Shown here one piece after another: positions 24,138-30,443 of a stretch of DNA of 32,190 nucleotides. The notes below the pieces were generated by a model. That model did no database searches, had not been told where the DNA came from, and worked only from the letters and a program-made list of their open reading frames with translations. Each line of letters begins with the position of its first letter. Positions within the stretch are counted from its first letter, which is position 1. Position numbers and translations under genes: made by a program. This DNA is from a virus, in IMG/VR virus record IMGVR_UViG_3300027971_000150, positions 1 to 32,190 of that record; one strand, given 5' to 3'.

Positions 24138-24472
24138 GTTTAGATCGACGCCCATTGTTTTCAGTACACACAAACGGCGAAGGGCGGATTGCTTTATATT
24201 TAGAAGAGCAAGATGCCGTTCTTGACCTGCTTGAAGAAGCAGGCAAAGAAGCAAACGGCGACTACATCGCAGCTTTGCATCGAGCATCTTATATAAATCA
24301 AATTTCACCAGACAGCAGCGAGTGGCTCGAGTACGAAAGAATGCGTCAGATTCTCCCGGCGACAGTTTTGCTGATCGCATCAATGACAGAGAACGAAGCG
24401 CTCGATTTAGCACAGGACATCGTGCGCAACGTTGCAGCTCGCAGAACCCCACGATTGGAGATCGTAAAGTAA
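24134..24472 (+). CDS. Hypothetical early protein
   Basis: This 112-residue protein is mostly helical, with an initial strand pair (FSVHTNGEGRIALYLEEQ) and a TVLLIASMTENEALDLAQDIV helix. It is acidic overall. I do not recognise the family. It sits between the membrane protein and the resolvase-like nuclease in a tightly packed operon. Confidence 0.6.
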   Translation: MSLDRRPLFSVHTNGEGRIALYLEEQDAVLDLLEEAGKEANGDYIAALHRASYINQISPDSSEWLEYERMRQILPATVLLIASMTENEALDLAQDIVRNVAARRTPRLEIVK

Positions 24473-24473
24473 A

Positions 24474-24824
24474 ATGGCAAATCCAAACGGACGCAAAGGC
24501 GCACTCTTCGAAACAGATGTAATGCGATGGTTGCGATCCGTTGGAGCAATTGCAGAACGACTCACCAAAGCCGGCAGCAAAGACGAAGGCGACATCGTCG
24601 CGATCGTTGCAGGCAAGACATACATCCTGGAATTAAAGAATCGAAAGAACATCTCACTCCCGGCGTTCTGGGAAGAAGCAACCACAGAAGCAAACAATTA
24701 TGCGAAGGCCAGAGGATTAGAACAAACTCCACCGGCATACGTCATAATTAAACGACGCAACGCAGGAATTGAAAAGGCCTGGGTTGTTGAGAATTTGGAG
24801 CAATGGGTAAAGCGCAATGATTAG
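24474..24824 (+). CDS. PD-(D/E)XK nuclease, Holliday-junction-resolvase-like
   Basis: This is a 116-residue protein. The N-terminus reads GRKGALFETDVMRWLRSVG with E13. Then come KAGSKDEGDIVAI (D40) and YILELKNRKN with the E53-x-K55 pair. These form the PD-(D/E)XK active site. The short length and layout match the resolvase-like nucleases of actinophages, thought to process branched replication or recombination DNA before packaging. It overlaps the WhiB gene by 8 bases. Confidence 0.78.
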   Translation: MANPNGRKGALFETDVMRWLRSVGAIAERLTKAGSKDEGDIVAIVAGKTYILELKNRKNISLPAFWEEATTEANNYAKARGLEQTPPAYVIIKRRNAGIEKAWVVENLEQWVKRND

Positions 24825-25281
24825 AACCAAACACTTCTTACCATTTGTGCAGCTCTTCGAAAATGCAGCATGCGCCGAATTAGAGGATCTAGATTATTTC
24901 TTCCCGGAAGGGAATGCAGAAGAGGCAAAGCGCCTCCCCAAACTTCGCGCCATCTGCGGAGCTTGTATAGAAAGAAAGGAATGCTTGGCATACGCCATCA
25001 AAGAAGAGATCCCATTTGGCATCTGGGGCGGCAAGACGCCGACCGAGAGGGGCCATAACTTGAAGCGAAATGAGAAAATAGAGCGACAGAAGCTCATCAT
25101 CAAACTTCGCGATCAAGGAATCTCTACCGAAGAGATCGCCACGAAAATAGGCATCAGGACGACTCAGGTATATCGAGTCTTTACTGAAGCAAACAAGGCG
25201 AGAAAGCGAGAAGACCAATCAAACCAGCAGACAAATACAGCGTGCGCAGATTTGCCGTCATCGTTGGAATCAGCGCAATGA
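24817..25281 (+). CDS. whiB-like: WhiB-family Fe-S protein with C-terminal HTH
   Basis: This is a 154-residue protein. The four WhiB cysteines are C19, C47, C50 and C56 (CxxC plus C at +6), followed by the GIWGGKTPTER turn. WhiB proteins hold a [4Fe-4S] cluster and bind the principal sigma factor to alter transcription; they are restricted to actinobacteria and their phages, which dates the host group. Unlike most phage WhiBs, this one continues with a helix-turn-helix region (GISTEEIATKIGIRTTQVYRVF, about 108-129) and a basic, then polar tail. It overlaps the exported lytic protein by 40 bases. Confidence 0.88.
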   Translation: MIRTKHFLPFVQLFENAACAELEDLDYFFPEGNAEEAKRLPKLRAICGACIERKECLAYAIKEEIPFGIWGGKTPTERGHNLKRNEKIERQKLIIKLRDQGISTEEIATKIGIRTTQVYRVFTEANKARKREDQSNQQTNTACADLPSSLESAQ

Positions 25282-25664
25282 CCAGCACGATCGCAAGCAC
25301 AGCCCTAAATCCAACCCCGGCAATCCCGGTGGTTTACACCGAGCGCACAGCGATCCAGAACATAGATCCAAAGCAGCTCGCCAAAGAATTGCTGGAACCA
25401 CAGCAATACAAATGTTTCACTCAGCTCGTCGGCCGCGAAAGCGCCTGGCGATCAGTAAACAATCCAACATCAAGCGCAGCAGGCGTGGGCCAACTCCTCG
25501 CCGGCACATACAAGAATCTAGGAATGCGACACCCCGAGAGCCGGGTCACACAAACTATCGCAGCTCTAGCGTATATTGGACGAAAATACGGATCCGGTGG
25601 CCCTTGCGCAGCTTGGAAACATTGGAAACGCCAAAAGCAAAAGACCGGCTACGGCTGGTATTAA
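25242..25664 (+). CDS. Exported lytic transglycosylase-like protein
   Basis: This is a 140-residue protein from GTG (25242). The start is supported by a signal-peptide-like N-terminus: basic MRR, then a hydrophobic stretch (FAVIVGISAMT), and a small-residue Ala/Ser region. The mature part has the lysozyme-like SLT core: GRESAWR with catalytic E66, then SSAAGVGQLL, and later a KYGSGGPCAAWKHW region. SLT enzymes cut the glycan strand of peptidoglycan. It is far from the lysis genes and lies in the early operon next to WhiB, so it may act in wall remodelling, entry-linked superinfection effects, or late lysis. Confidence 0.75.
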   Translation: MRRFAVIVGISAMTSTIASTALNPTPAIPVVYTERTAIQNIDPKQLAKELLEPQQYKCFTQLVGRESAWRSVNNPTSSAAGVGQLLAGTYKNLGMRHPESRVTQTIAALAYIGRKYGSGGPCAAWKHWKRQKQKTGYGWY

Positions 25665-25673
25665 GGGGGAACA

Positions 25674-25994
25674 ATGAGCACAGAAGGAAGCATCGGCATC
25701 GTCGACTTTGACGATGGCATCGCGCAATGGCTACAGCAATACAAACATGCCAAAGAAGAGATCGCACGATGGGAAGAGATTGCAGATATCGCCAGATCGC
25801 ATCTTGAAAATGCAATGGGCGATGCAGAGACAGCTCTCTACGAAAACAAACCGGTTGTCAGATGGACACGCGTCGAAAGCCGACGCTTTGATACAAAGAA
25901 GGCACGCGAAATCTTGCCACAGCAAGTGATCGACGTCCTCGAAGTCGTCAGCATGAGCAGACGCTTCACACTTGTCGATCAGGATCAGACATGA
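25674..25994 (+). CDS. Small protein resembling the C-terminal part of YqaJ-type recombinases
   Basis: This 106-residue protein is preceded by AGGGGGAACA. It has a helix with EEIARWEEIADIARSHLENAMGDAETAL, then VVRWTRVESRRFDTKKAREILPQQV, and a final MSRRFTLVD. That second half matches the C-terminal region usually attached to YqaJ exonucleases. Here the nuclease is a separate gene two genes downstream, and that protein is of the RecB/Cas4 kind. It probably partners with that nuclease. Confidence 0.62.
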   Translation: MSTEGSIGIVDFDDGIAQWLQQYKHAKEEIARWEEIADIARSHLENAMGDAETALYENKPVVRWTRVESRRFDTKKAREILPQQVIDVLEVVSMSRRFTLVDQDQT

Positions 25995-26077
25995 GCCTGC
26001 CCACAATTTTGCCGTCGATCGACGTTCCAGAGGTTCCAACTTGGCCCTACGAAGACGAAGAAGAGGACGACGAATAA
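25991..26077 (+). CDS. 28-residue acidic peptide
   Basis: This short frame starts with an ATGA overlap to the preceding gene and ends directly at the start of the nuclease gene (TAA then ATG). The peptide is proline-rich at first (PTILPSIDVPEVPTWPY) and ends in nine residues of which eight are Asp or Glu. The clean joins on both sides favour a real gene. The role is unknown; an acidic tail like this might bind the adjacent DNA-binding proteins. Confidence 0.55.
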   Translation: MSLPTILPSIDVPEVPTWPYEDEEEDDE

Positions 26078-26818
26078 ATGTTCGTATCACCGCACGCACC
26101 AGGCAAAGCACTCGGCGATGAATTGGCAACGATCATCACGAAGGCAGGCACGTGGACACCGAGATCAAAGCAGGTCTACATCGGCCCATCCGAGATCGGG
26201 CATTCATGCACCCGGCGCATCGCTTACAAACTCCTTGACTGGGATAAAGCAAACGAGATTCCCGGCGGCGGAAACTGGGCGGCGCAGGTTGGCACAGCGA
26301 TCCATTCACACCTGGCAGATATATTCGCAAAACTTGAAGATTACGAAGTGGAACAAAAGGTAACCATTCGGGCCAATCTTTCAGGAACCGTGGATTTATT
26401 TGACAAGCGTCGCGGCATTGTTATGGACTGGAAAACCACAGGCAGCACAGGGCTAGAGAAGCGACGCAAAGAAGGAGCAACAGAACAGCAGCTCGTCCAA
26501 GTCCAGCTCTACGGCTACGGCAAGGCGCAAGAAGGCGCAGAGGTTAAGCAAGTCGCACTGGTTTATTTACCAACAAGCGGCAGCCTTGATGACATGCATG
26601 TCGAGCTGCATGATTACGACGAATCCGTCGCGATCGCAGCACTTGGCAGACTTGACGTCGTCTACGGATTACTTTCGACCGTCGACGTCGAGAACAGCCC
26701 GGAACTTTGGCAATTGATTCCAGCAAGCCCCGATCGGCTCTGCAATTACTGCCCATACTTCCAACCCTTCAGTAAAGACTTAGCAAAGGCATGCAACGGA
26801 GATACCAAAGCAAAATGA
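26078..26818 (+). CDS. RecB/Cas4-like PD-(D/E)XK nuclease with Fe-S-type cysteines
   Basis: This is a 246-residue protein. The active site order is H76 (QVGTAIH), D106 (GTVDLFD), D117-x-K119 (VMDWKTT), then the QVQLYGYG helix at 141-148. Four cysteines at 44, 222, 225 and 239 (GHSC; CNYC; KAC) match the Cas4/AddB-type Fe-S cluster arrangement. These enzymes resect DNA ends for recombination or annealing. Nearby are the YqaJ-C-like protein and the ssDNA-binding protein, suggesting one recombination set. The substrate end preference is not known. Confidence 0.82.
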   Translation: MFVSPHAPGKALGDELATIITKAGTWTPRSKQVYIGPSEIGHSCTRRIAYKLLDWDKANEIPGGGNWAAQVGTAIHSHLADIFAKLEDYEVEQKVTIRANLSGTVDLFDKRRGIVMDWKTTGSTGLEKRRKEGATEQQLVQVQLYGYGKAQEGAEVKQVALVYLPTSGSLDDMHVELHDYDESVAIAALGRLDVVYGLLSTVDVENSPELWQLIPASPDRLCNYCPYFQPFSKDLAKACNGDTKAK

Positions 26819-27063
26819 GGAAGGAATTCATCACAAAGGCTCACTATCCAAATCACGACATAGGCGAGATTCTTCGATCACACAGATCAAGCTACGGCCT
26901 ATGCACCGAGTGCAGCACGACAGATAAATACGTGCCATATCCATGCGATCCCATCCAGGAACTCGCAATCCCTGAGAAGACGATCAATGACATCATCAAA
27001 GAGATTGATGAAACAGCGTTGGAAAACCAACAAACAAGCAACACCACGACAAAGGGGGAATGA
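26815..27063 (+). CDS. Small protein with Cys cluster
   Basis: This is an 82-residue protein from the ATG at 26815 (ATGA overlap), preferred over an in-frame ATG at 26791 inside the nuclease. It contains YGLCTECSTTDKYVPYPCDP, which could bind zinc with three cysteines plus an aspartate or histidine. The C-terminal part is a helix (EKTINDIIKEIDETALEN) and a polar tail. Family not recognised. It lies between nuclease and ssDNA-binding protein. Confidence 0.6.
   Translation: MRKEFITKAHYPNHDIGEILRSHRSSYGLCTECSTTDKYVPYPCDPIQELAIPEKTINDIIKEIDETALENQQTSNTTTKGE
27054..27058 (+). promoter_or_regulatory. GGGGG ribosome-binding core that fixes the start of the ssDNA-binding-like gene
   Basis: The G-run ends 7 bases before the ATG at 27066 but only 1 base before the ATG at 27060. 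In the other genes with this motif the gap is 4-8 bases, so the second ATG is the likelier start. Confidence 0.6.
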
Positions 27064-27065
27064 GA

Positions 27066-27533
27066 ATGAACTTCTCTGAACTAGCAACAGGCGGCGACCA
27101 GCCAAAGGTTGCAGATCTAGCAAACCAATTGCTGATCATTGAACCAACCGAATACAAAGCAAGCATCACCACAGTACATGGCGACACAGATGCGATCGAA
27201 GTCAATGTGACTAACCTCGACACAGGCGAGATCCACGAAGGGCTTCTATTCTTTAACGTCGCACTTAAGAACGCGCTGAAAAACAAAGTCGGCCAGAAGG
27301 TTCTGGCACGCATTGGACAAGGAACGGCCAAACCCGGAAAGTCGGCCCCCTGGATCCTGATCGATGCAACAAGCAACCCGGCAGATTTAGCAAAGGCAAA
27401 CGCCTTCGTTGGCAACGCCGGTGCAAAGCAAAAGGCATCGCCAGCTGCGGAGCCAAAGCAAGTGGTCACAGCCGAAGCATTGACGCCAGAAGTAATCGCG
27501 CTGCTGGCACAGCTCGGAGCAAAGCCTCAGTAA
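27066..27533 (+). CDS. ssDNA-binding-like protein (OB-fold type)
   Basis: This 155-residue protein follows AGGGGGAATGAGA. The ATG at 27066 (spacing 7) is preferred over the ATG at 27060 (spacing 1). It has a strand-rich core (LLIIEPTEYKASITTVHGDTDAIEVNV, then LLFFNVALKNALKNKVGQKVLARIGQG and APWILIDAT) and a long Ala/Lys-rich tail with a C-terminal helix (PEVIALLAQLGAKPQ). This layout is used by phage ssDNA-binding proteins that coat unwound DNA. The primase-helicase gene lies shortly after. Confidence 0.68.
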   Translation: MNFSELATGGDQPKVADLANQLLIIEPTEYKASITTVHGDTDAIEVNVTNLDTGEIHEGLLFFNVALKNALKNKVGQKVLARIGQGTAKPGKSAPWILIDATSNPADLAKANAFVGNAGAKQKASPAAEPKQVVTAEALTPEVIALLAQLGAKPQ

Positions 27534-27541
27534 AATAGGAA

Positions 27542-27572
27542 CTTCCCGAGCAACACCTTCCACTCGGGGAAG
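27542..27572 (+). other. Hairpin after the ssDNA-binding-like gene
   Basis: CTTCCCGAG (27542-27550) pairs with CTCGGGGAAG (27563-27572) with one bulged base and a 12-base loop. It lies 8 bases after the stop codon. There is no T-run. It immediately precedes the tRNA-like element. It may mark transcript processing or 3'-end protection. Confidence 0.5.
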
Positions 27573-27574
27573 GC

Positions 27575-27628
27575 GCGTGGGCCAGGGGCCGTAGGGGAAA
27601 CGGATCGGTTCGACTCCGATCACACGCA
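27575..27628 (+). ncRNA. tRNA-like element: T-arm plus acceptor stem, no D-arm
   Basis: Bases 27604-27620 read ATCGG, TTCGACT, CCGAT, a perfect T-stem of 5 bp and 7-base T-loop with the TTCGA core. Bases 27621-27627 (CACACGC) pair with 27575-27581 (GCGTGGG) in a 7-bp acceptor-like stem with one mismatch; base 27628 A fits a discriminator. Between them lies only one short hairpin, CCGT/ACGG with loop AGGGGAA. The element is about 54 bases, too short for a normal tRNA, lacks a D-arm, U33 and a CCA end. It could be a decayed tRNA, a tRNA mimic, or an attachment site copied from a host tRNA 3' end. Confidence 0.5.
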
Positions 27629-27657
27629 CAAAGAGATAACAAACTAGGGGGTAACAA

Positions 27658-27852
27658 ATGGATGAAGAGAACGCAATCGAGAAAGTCCTCGACGAGATTG
27701 TTGCAGATATTCTGAAATGGCAAAATAGAAAAAAACAATTAGACGATAAATGCTGCTCATTGGAAAGAGAGCGCGGATTTCAGGAAGGCCTGCGACTTAG
27801 CGGAGCCATTGTCCGGGGCCATTACATTCAAGTCGAAGAAGAAACAGAATGA
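27658..27852 (+). CDS. Small hypothetical protein before the primase-helicase
   Basis: This 64-residue protein is preceded by AGGGGGTAACAA. It is a charged helical protein (NAIEKVLDEIVADILKWQNRKKQLDDKCCSLERERGF), probably a coiled coil, with a short strand at the end. It overlaps the primase gene by 4 bases. It may be an accessory of the replication protein; no family is recognised. Confidence 0.58.
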   Translation: MDEENAIEKVLDEIVADILKWQNRKKQLDDKCCSLERERGFQEGLRLSGAIVRGHYIQVEEETE

Positions 27853-29915
27853 GCGATGCGATCCTTACGACCGCGCTCCGTTTTGCAGCTGCTGGTATCA
27901 GCGCGGTACCAGTAGCAGCAGATGGATCCAAACGCCCCGGATTGCCATCATGGACGGCCTATCAGAAGAAGCGGCCTACACCCGAAGAATTGATGGGCTG
28001 GTTTGGAAAGAAGCAAGACGGCGTCGGCATCATTTGTGGATCCGTATCGGGCAACCTTGAAATGCTTGAACTTGAAGGCAGAGCAGTCGCAAAGAAGCTG
28101 CACATTGAACTTCGTGAGATATTCGAGAGCAGCGAACATGGCCATCTCTGGACAAAGCTCGTCAACGGATACATGGAGACGACGCCATCGGGCGGAATTC
28201 ACTGGTTATACAGAATCAGCGATGCCAAAGTGCCAGGAAACACAAAGATCGCACAGGCAGCCGGTGAAGACGGCGGATGCCTAGCAGAAACACGCGGCGA
28301 AGGCGGCTTCGTGATCACAGCTCCATCGGGCGGCAAGTGCCACCCTTCAGGCAACCCCTGGCAGATCTCGGCCGGATCCATTGAAACAATTCCAACCTTC
28401 ACGATCGCAGAGCGACAGATTATTCACCAATATTTTGCACTTTATGACGAAGTACCAAAGGCCGAATGGATCGAAGAAGAGACAAAGCCGCGCAAGGACG
28501 GCATCGAGACACCAGGGGATGCTTATAACGACACCGTCACCTGGGAAAGCATCCTCGAACCACTTGGATGGAGCAAGGTCTACAGCAAAGGCGAATCGAC
28601 CGCCTGGCGACGTCCAGGCAAGTCCGAAGGCATATCGGCGACGACAAACTTCAACGGCAACGGCAAACTCTTCGTCTTTAGCACCTCGACGATTTTCACA
28701 GCTCAGAGCAGTTATTCGAAGTTTGCCGCCTACACACAGATAGAGCACAAAGGCGACTTCAAAGCAGCTGCATCACATCTGCGATCGCAGGGCTTCGGGG
28801 CAAAGACTGAACTGCGTACCGATTGGCAACAGATCGAAGCCCATAACCCGAGCCATGTGCAGCTACACGATGAAAACGAAGAGATTGCTACCAGCTCATG
28901 GATCCCACAGGACATCACCGACATGCAACTCGAAGATGAACCAGGGCCATCGATTCTCAAGCGCGAAGATGGAAACTTCATTCTTTATGCAAACAAGATC
29001 AATGCCATCTTTGGTGAAAGCGAAAGCGGCAAGACTTGGATCGCCATCGAAGCGGTGCGCCAGGAATTAGCCAAAGGCCATTGCGTCTTTTATTTAGACT
29101 TTGAAGACAGCGCTCGCGGAATCAGAGGACGCCTCAAGACGATGGGAGTGCCGGCAACAGGGCTGCGACAATTCAGATATGCAAACCCGGACGAAGGAAT
29201 CACCAGGGGCATCGTCGAAGTTATTCAAAGCGAGATCCAGATCCACAAACCATCCCTGATAGTTATCGACGGCGTCAACGCAGCGATGAACCTGCTCGGC
29301 CTGGACTTGGAGAAGAACAAGGACGCCACCACCTTCTCGCAGCTCATTCTTCGCCCACTTCGGATGGAGAACGCGGCCATCTTGACCATTGACCACGTCA
29401 CAAAGAGCAAGGACACCCGGGGCAATTACGCCATCGGAGCACAGGCAAAGAGAGCAGACATCGACGGCGTAGCGATCGCAGTCGACGTGGCGATGCCATT
29501 TGGCCGGGGCTTGGACGGCTGCCTGAATCTGAAAGTAACTAAAGACCGGCCAGGATTTGTCCGCGCCATCTGCCAAGACGCCAAAGACCTGGGCGTGGCA
29601 AACTTGAAGAGCAACAAGGACGGAACCATCACCGTCACGATTAGCGGCGGCACGATCGTGGTGACGACGAAGGAACAGAAGCTTCAGGAGATATCCAACT
29701 ACTTCGAGCAGACAGGGGCAGAGATAGGCCAGAACGACATCCGCAAAGGCCTTCGACAAGAAGGAATCGAGATCGGCAACCAGGAACTAGGGCAGGCATT
29801 GGAGCAGCTCATCGCCGGCGGCTTCATTGATTTCAGGAAGCAAGGGCAGAAGTACCTCTACAAATTCAAGAACCAATTCATGATCGGCGACGTCAACGCA
29901 TGGGAAGCGGAGTAA
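27849..29915 (+). CDS. Bifunctional primase-polymerase fused to a RepA/KaiC-type helicase
   Basis: This is a 688-residue protein. Residues ~5-195 form an archaeo-eukaryotic primase-polymerase (AEP) domain: LRFAAAGISAVPV, the metal motif MLELEGR (E74, E76), SGGIHWLYR (H118) and LAETRGEGGFVITAPS. A middle domain (~225-317) follows with WESILEPLGW, WRRPGK, then FKAAASHLRSQGFG. The C-terminal ATPase has Walker A GESESGKT (389-396), LDFED, Walker B LIVIDGV (D474) and TIDHVTKSKD. A winged-helix-like tail ends the protein. It would prime and unwind DNA at the phage origin. No other polymerase is present, so elongation probably uses host polymerase. The candidate origin follows directly. Confidence 0.87.
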   Translation: MSDAILTTALRFAAAGISAVPVAADGSKRPGLPSWTAYQKKRPTPEELMGWFGKKQDGVGIICGSVSGNLEMLELEGRAVAKKLHIELREIFESSEHGHLWTKLVNGYMETTPSGGIHWLYRISDAKVPGNTKIAQAAGEDGGCLAETRGEGGFVITAPSGGKCHPSGNPWQISAGSIETIPTFTIAERQIIHQYFALYDEVPKAEWIEEETKPRKDGIETPGDAYNDTVTWESILEPLGWSKVYSKGESTAWRRPGKSEGISATTNFNGNGKLFVFSTSTIFTAQSSYSKFAAYTQIEHKGDFKAAASHLRSQGFGAKTELRTDWQQIEAHNPSHVQLHDENEEIATSSWIPQDITDMQLEDEPGPSILKREDGNFILYANKINAIFGESESGKTWIAIEAVRQELAKGHCVFYLDFEDSARGIRGRLKTMGVPATGLRQFRYANPDEGITRGIVEVIQSEIQIHKPSLIVIDGVNAAMNLLGLDLEKNKDATTFSQLILRPLRMENAAILTIDHVTKSKDTRGNYAIGAQAKRADIDGVAIAVDVAMPFGRGLDGCLNLKVTKDRPGFVRAICQDAKDLGVANLKSNKDGTITVTISGGTIVVTTKEQKLQEISNYFEQTGAEIGQNDIRKGLRQEGIEIGNQELGQALEQLIAGGFIDFRKQGQKYLYKFKNQFMIGDVNAWEAE

Positions 29916-29921
29916 GCAGCC

Positions 29922-29930
29922 TGTGGATAA
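29922..29930 (-). promoter_or_regulatory. DnaA box
   Basis: TGTGGATAA on the + strand is the exact reverse complement of the consensus TTATCCACA. It lies 7 bases after the primase-helicase stop codon and 14 bases before the first full iteron, where host DnaA would help load the replication complex. Confidence 0.68.
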
Positions 29931-29943
29931 CTCAACTGTTCCG

Positions 29944-29973
29944 CCGTTCCGCACCGTTCCGCACCGTTCCGCA
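29944..29973 (+). repeat. Three 10-base iterons CCGTTCCGCA
   Basis: Copies lie at 29944-29953, 29954-29963 and 29964-29973, with no gap, each 10 bases, so they face the same side of the helix. A partial copy (GTTCCGC) ends just before at 29944. A fourth CCGTTCCGC is at 29999-30007 and an inverted copy at 30032-30040. They are probably binding sites for the phage replication protein or a regulator. Confidence 0.75.
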
Positions 29974-29997
29974 GAACGGCAGGGCAAGAGCGACCAA

Positions 29998-30041
29998 ACC
30001 GTTCCGCTGTTCCCCCCCTATAAGGGGGAACGCGGAACGGT
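29998..30041. repeat. Long hairpin built from inverted iterons
   Basis: ACCGTTCCGC (29998-30007) pairs with GCGGAACGGT (30032-30041), and GTTCCCCC (30009-30016) with GGGGGAAC (30024-30031). One unpaired T (30008) separates the two stems, giving 18 bp around a 7-base loop CCTATAA. No T-run follows, so it is unlikely to be a plain terminator. It could be a single-strand initiation structure, or an operator. Confidence 0.7.
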
Positions 30042-30068
30042 GGAACAGCAGCCAAAGGAACAGAATAA

Positions 30069-30443
30069 ATGAACAATTCAAACTTCAAAGCCATTTATTG
30101 CACAGCTTGTGGAAAACTTATCTGGGAAGGCTTAACCGTCGGATTTCAGATTAGACTCGACCCGGCAACCTTGACCATCCAGGAAGAGATCATCAAACGG
30201 ATCGCAGGAAGCCGAACCTTCGAACTACATAAGACCGCCGTATCATTCCAAGCAGATCTACGATCGCTCAACGCCATCCAAAGAAGCCAGGGGCAGAACC
30301 CCACCATCGTGGCCAGTCACAGCTGCGCCAGGACGAAAGAGATATTCAGAACCAAAGGGCAAGAACCAGCCCAAGATGAGATCCCCGATTATTGGAACCG
30401 AAGCAAGACACCACAGCTCGAGCAAGAAGGGATACCGTTCTGA
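30069..30443 (+). CDS. Hypothetical zinc-binding protein
   Basis: This 124-residue protein is preceded by AAAGGAACAGAATAA. It has CTACG (C11, C14) near the start followed by KLIWEG, and a C-terminal SHSC region (about 84-87), which together could make one zinc site. A TFELHKTAVSFQADLRSL segment lies in the middle. The same CxxC...HxC arrangement is common in small actinophage early proteins of unknown function. The stop overlaps the next gene's start (TGATG). Confidence 0.62.
   Translation: MNNSNFKAIYCTACGKLIWEGLTVGFQIRLDPATLTIQEEIIKRIAGSRTFELHKTAVSFQADLRSLNAIQRSQGQNPTIVASHSCARTKEIFRTKGQEPAQDEIPDYWNRSKTPQLEQEGIPF

Larger units (their letters stand above)
29916..30068. other. Candidate replication origin (DnaA box, iterons, hairpin)
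   Basis: This 153-base non-coding region lies right after the primase-helicase gene. It contains a perfect DnaA box, three 10-base direct repeats plus a fourth copy, inverted copies, and an 18-bp hairpin. Iterons phased at one helical turn beside a DnaA box are a standard origin layout. No gene is supported in the repeat region, although an 84-codon frame spans part of it. Confidence 0.65.

Noticed and set aside
27575-27628. A normal tRNA gene
   Set aside because: It is too short, with no D-arm, no U33 and no CCA. I kept it only as a tRNA-like element.
29094-29759. 221-residue minus-strand reading frame
   Set aside because: It lies wholly inside the helicase half of the primase gene, opposite in strand, and shows no domain. 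The plus-strand frame has clear ATPase motifs.
29944-30040. CRISPR array
   Set aside because: Units are 10 bases with no spacers of regular length, and there are no Cas adaptation genes besides a stand-alone Cas4-like nuclease.
29900-30154. 84-residue frame over the iteron region
   Set aside because: It starts inside the primase gene and reads through the repeats and hairpin into the next gene in another frame. The repeats explain its Arg/Ser-rich composition.
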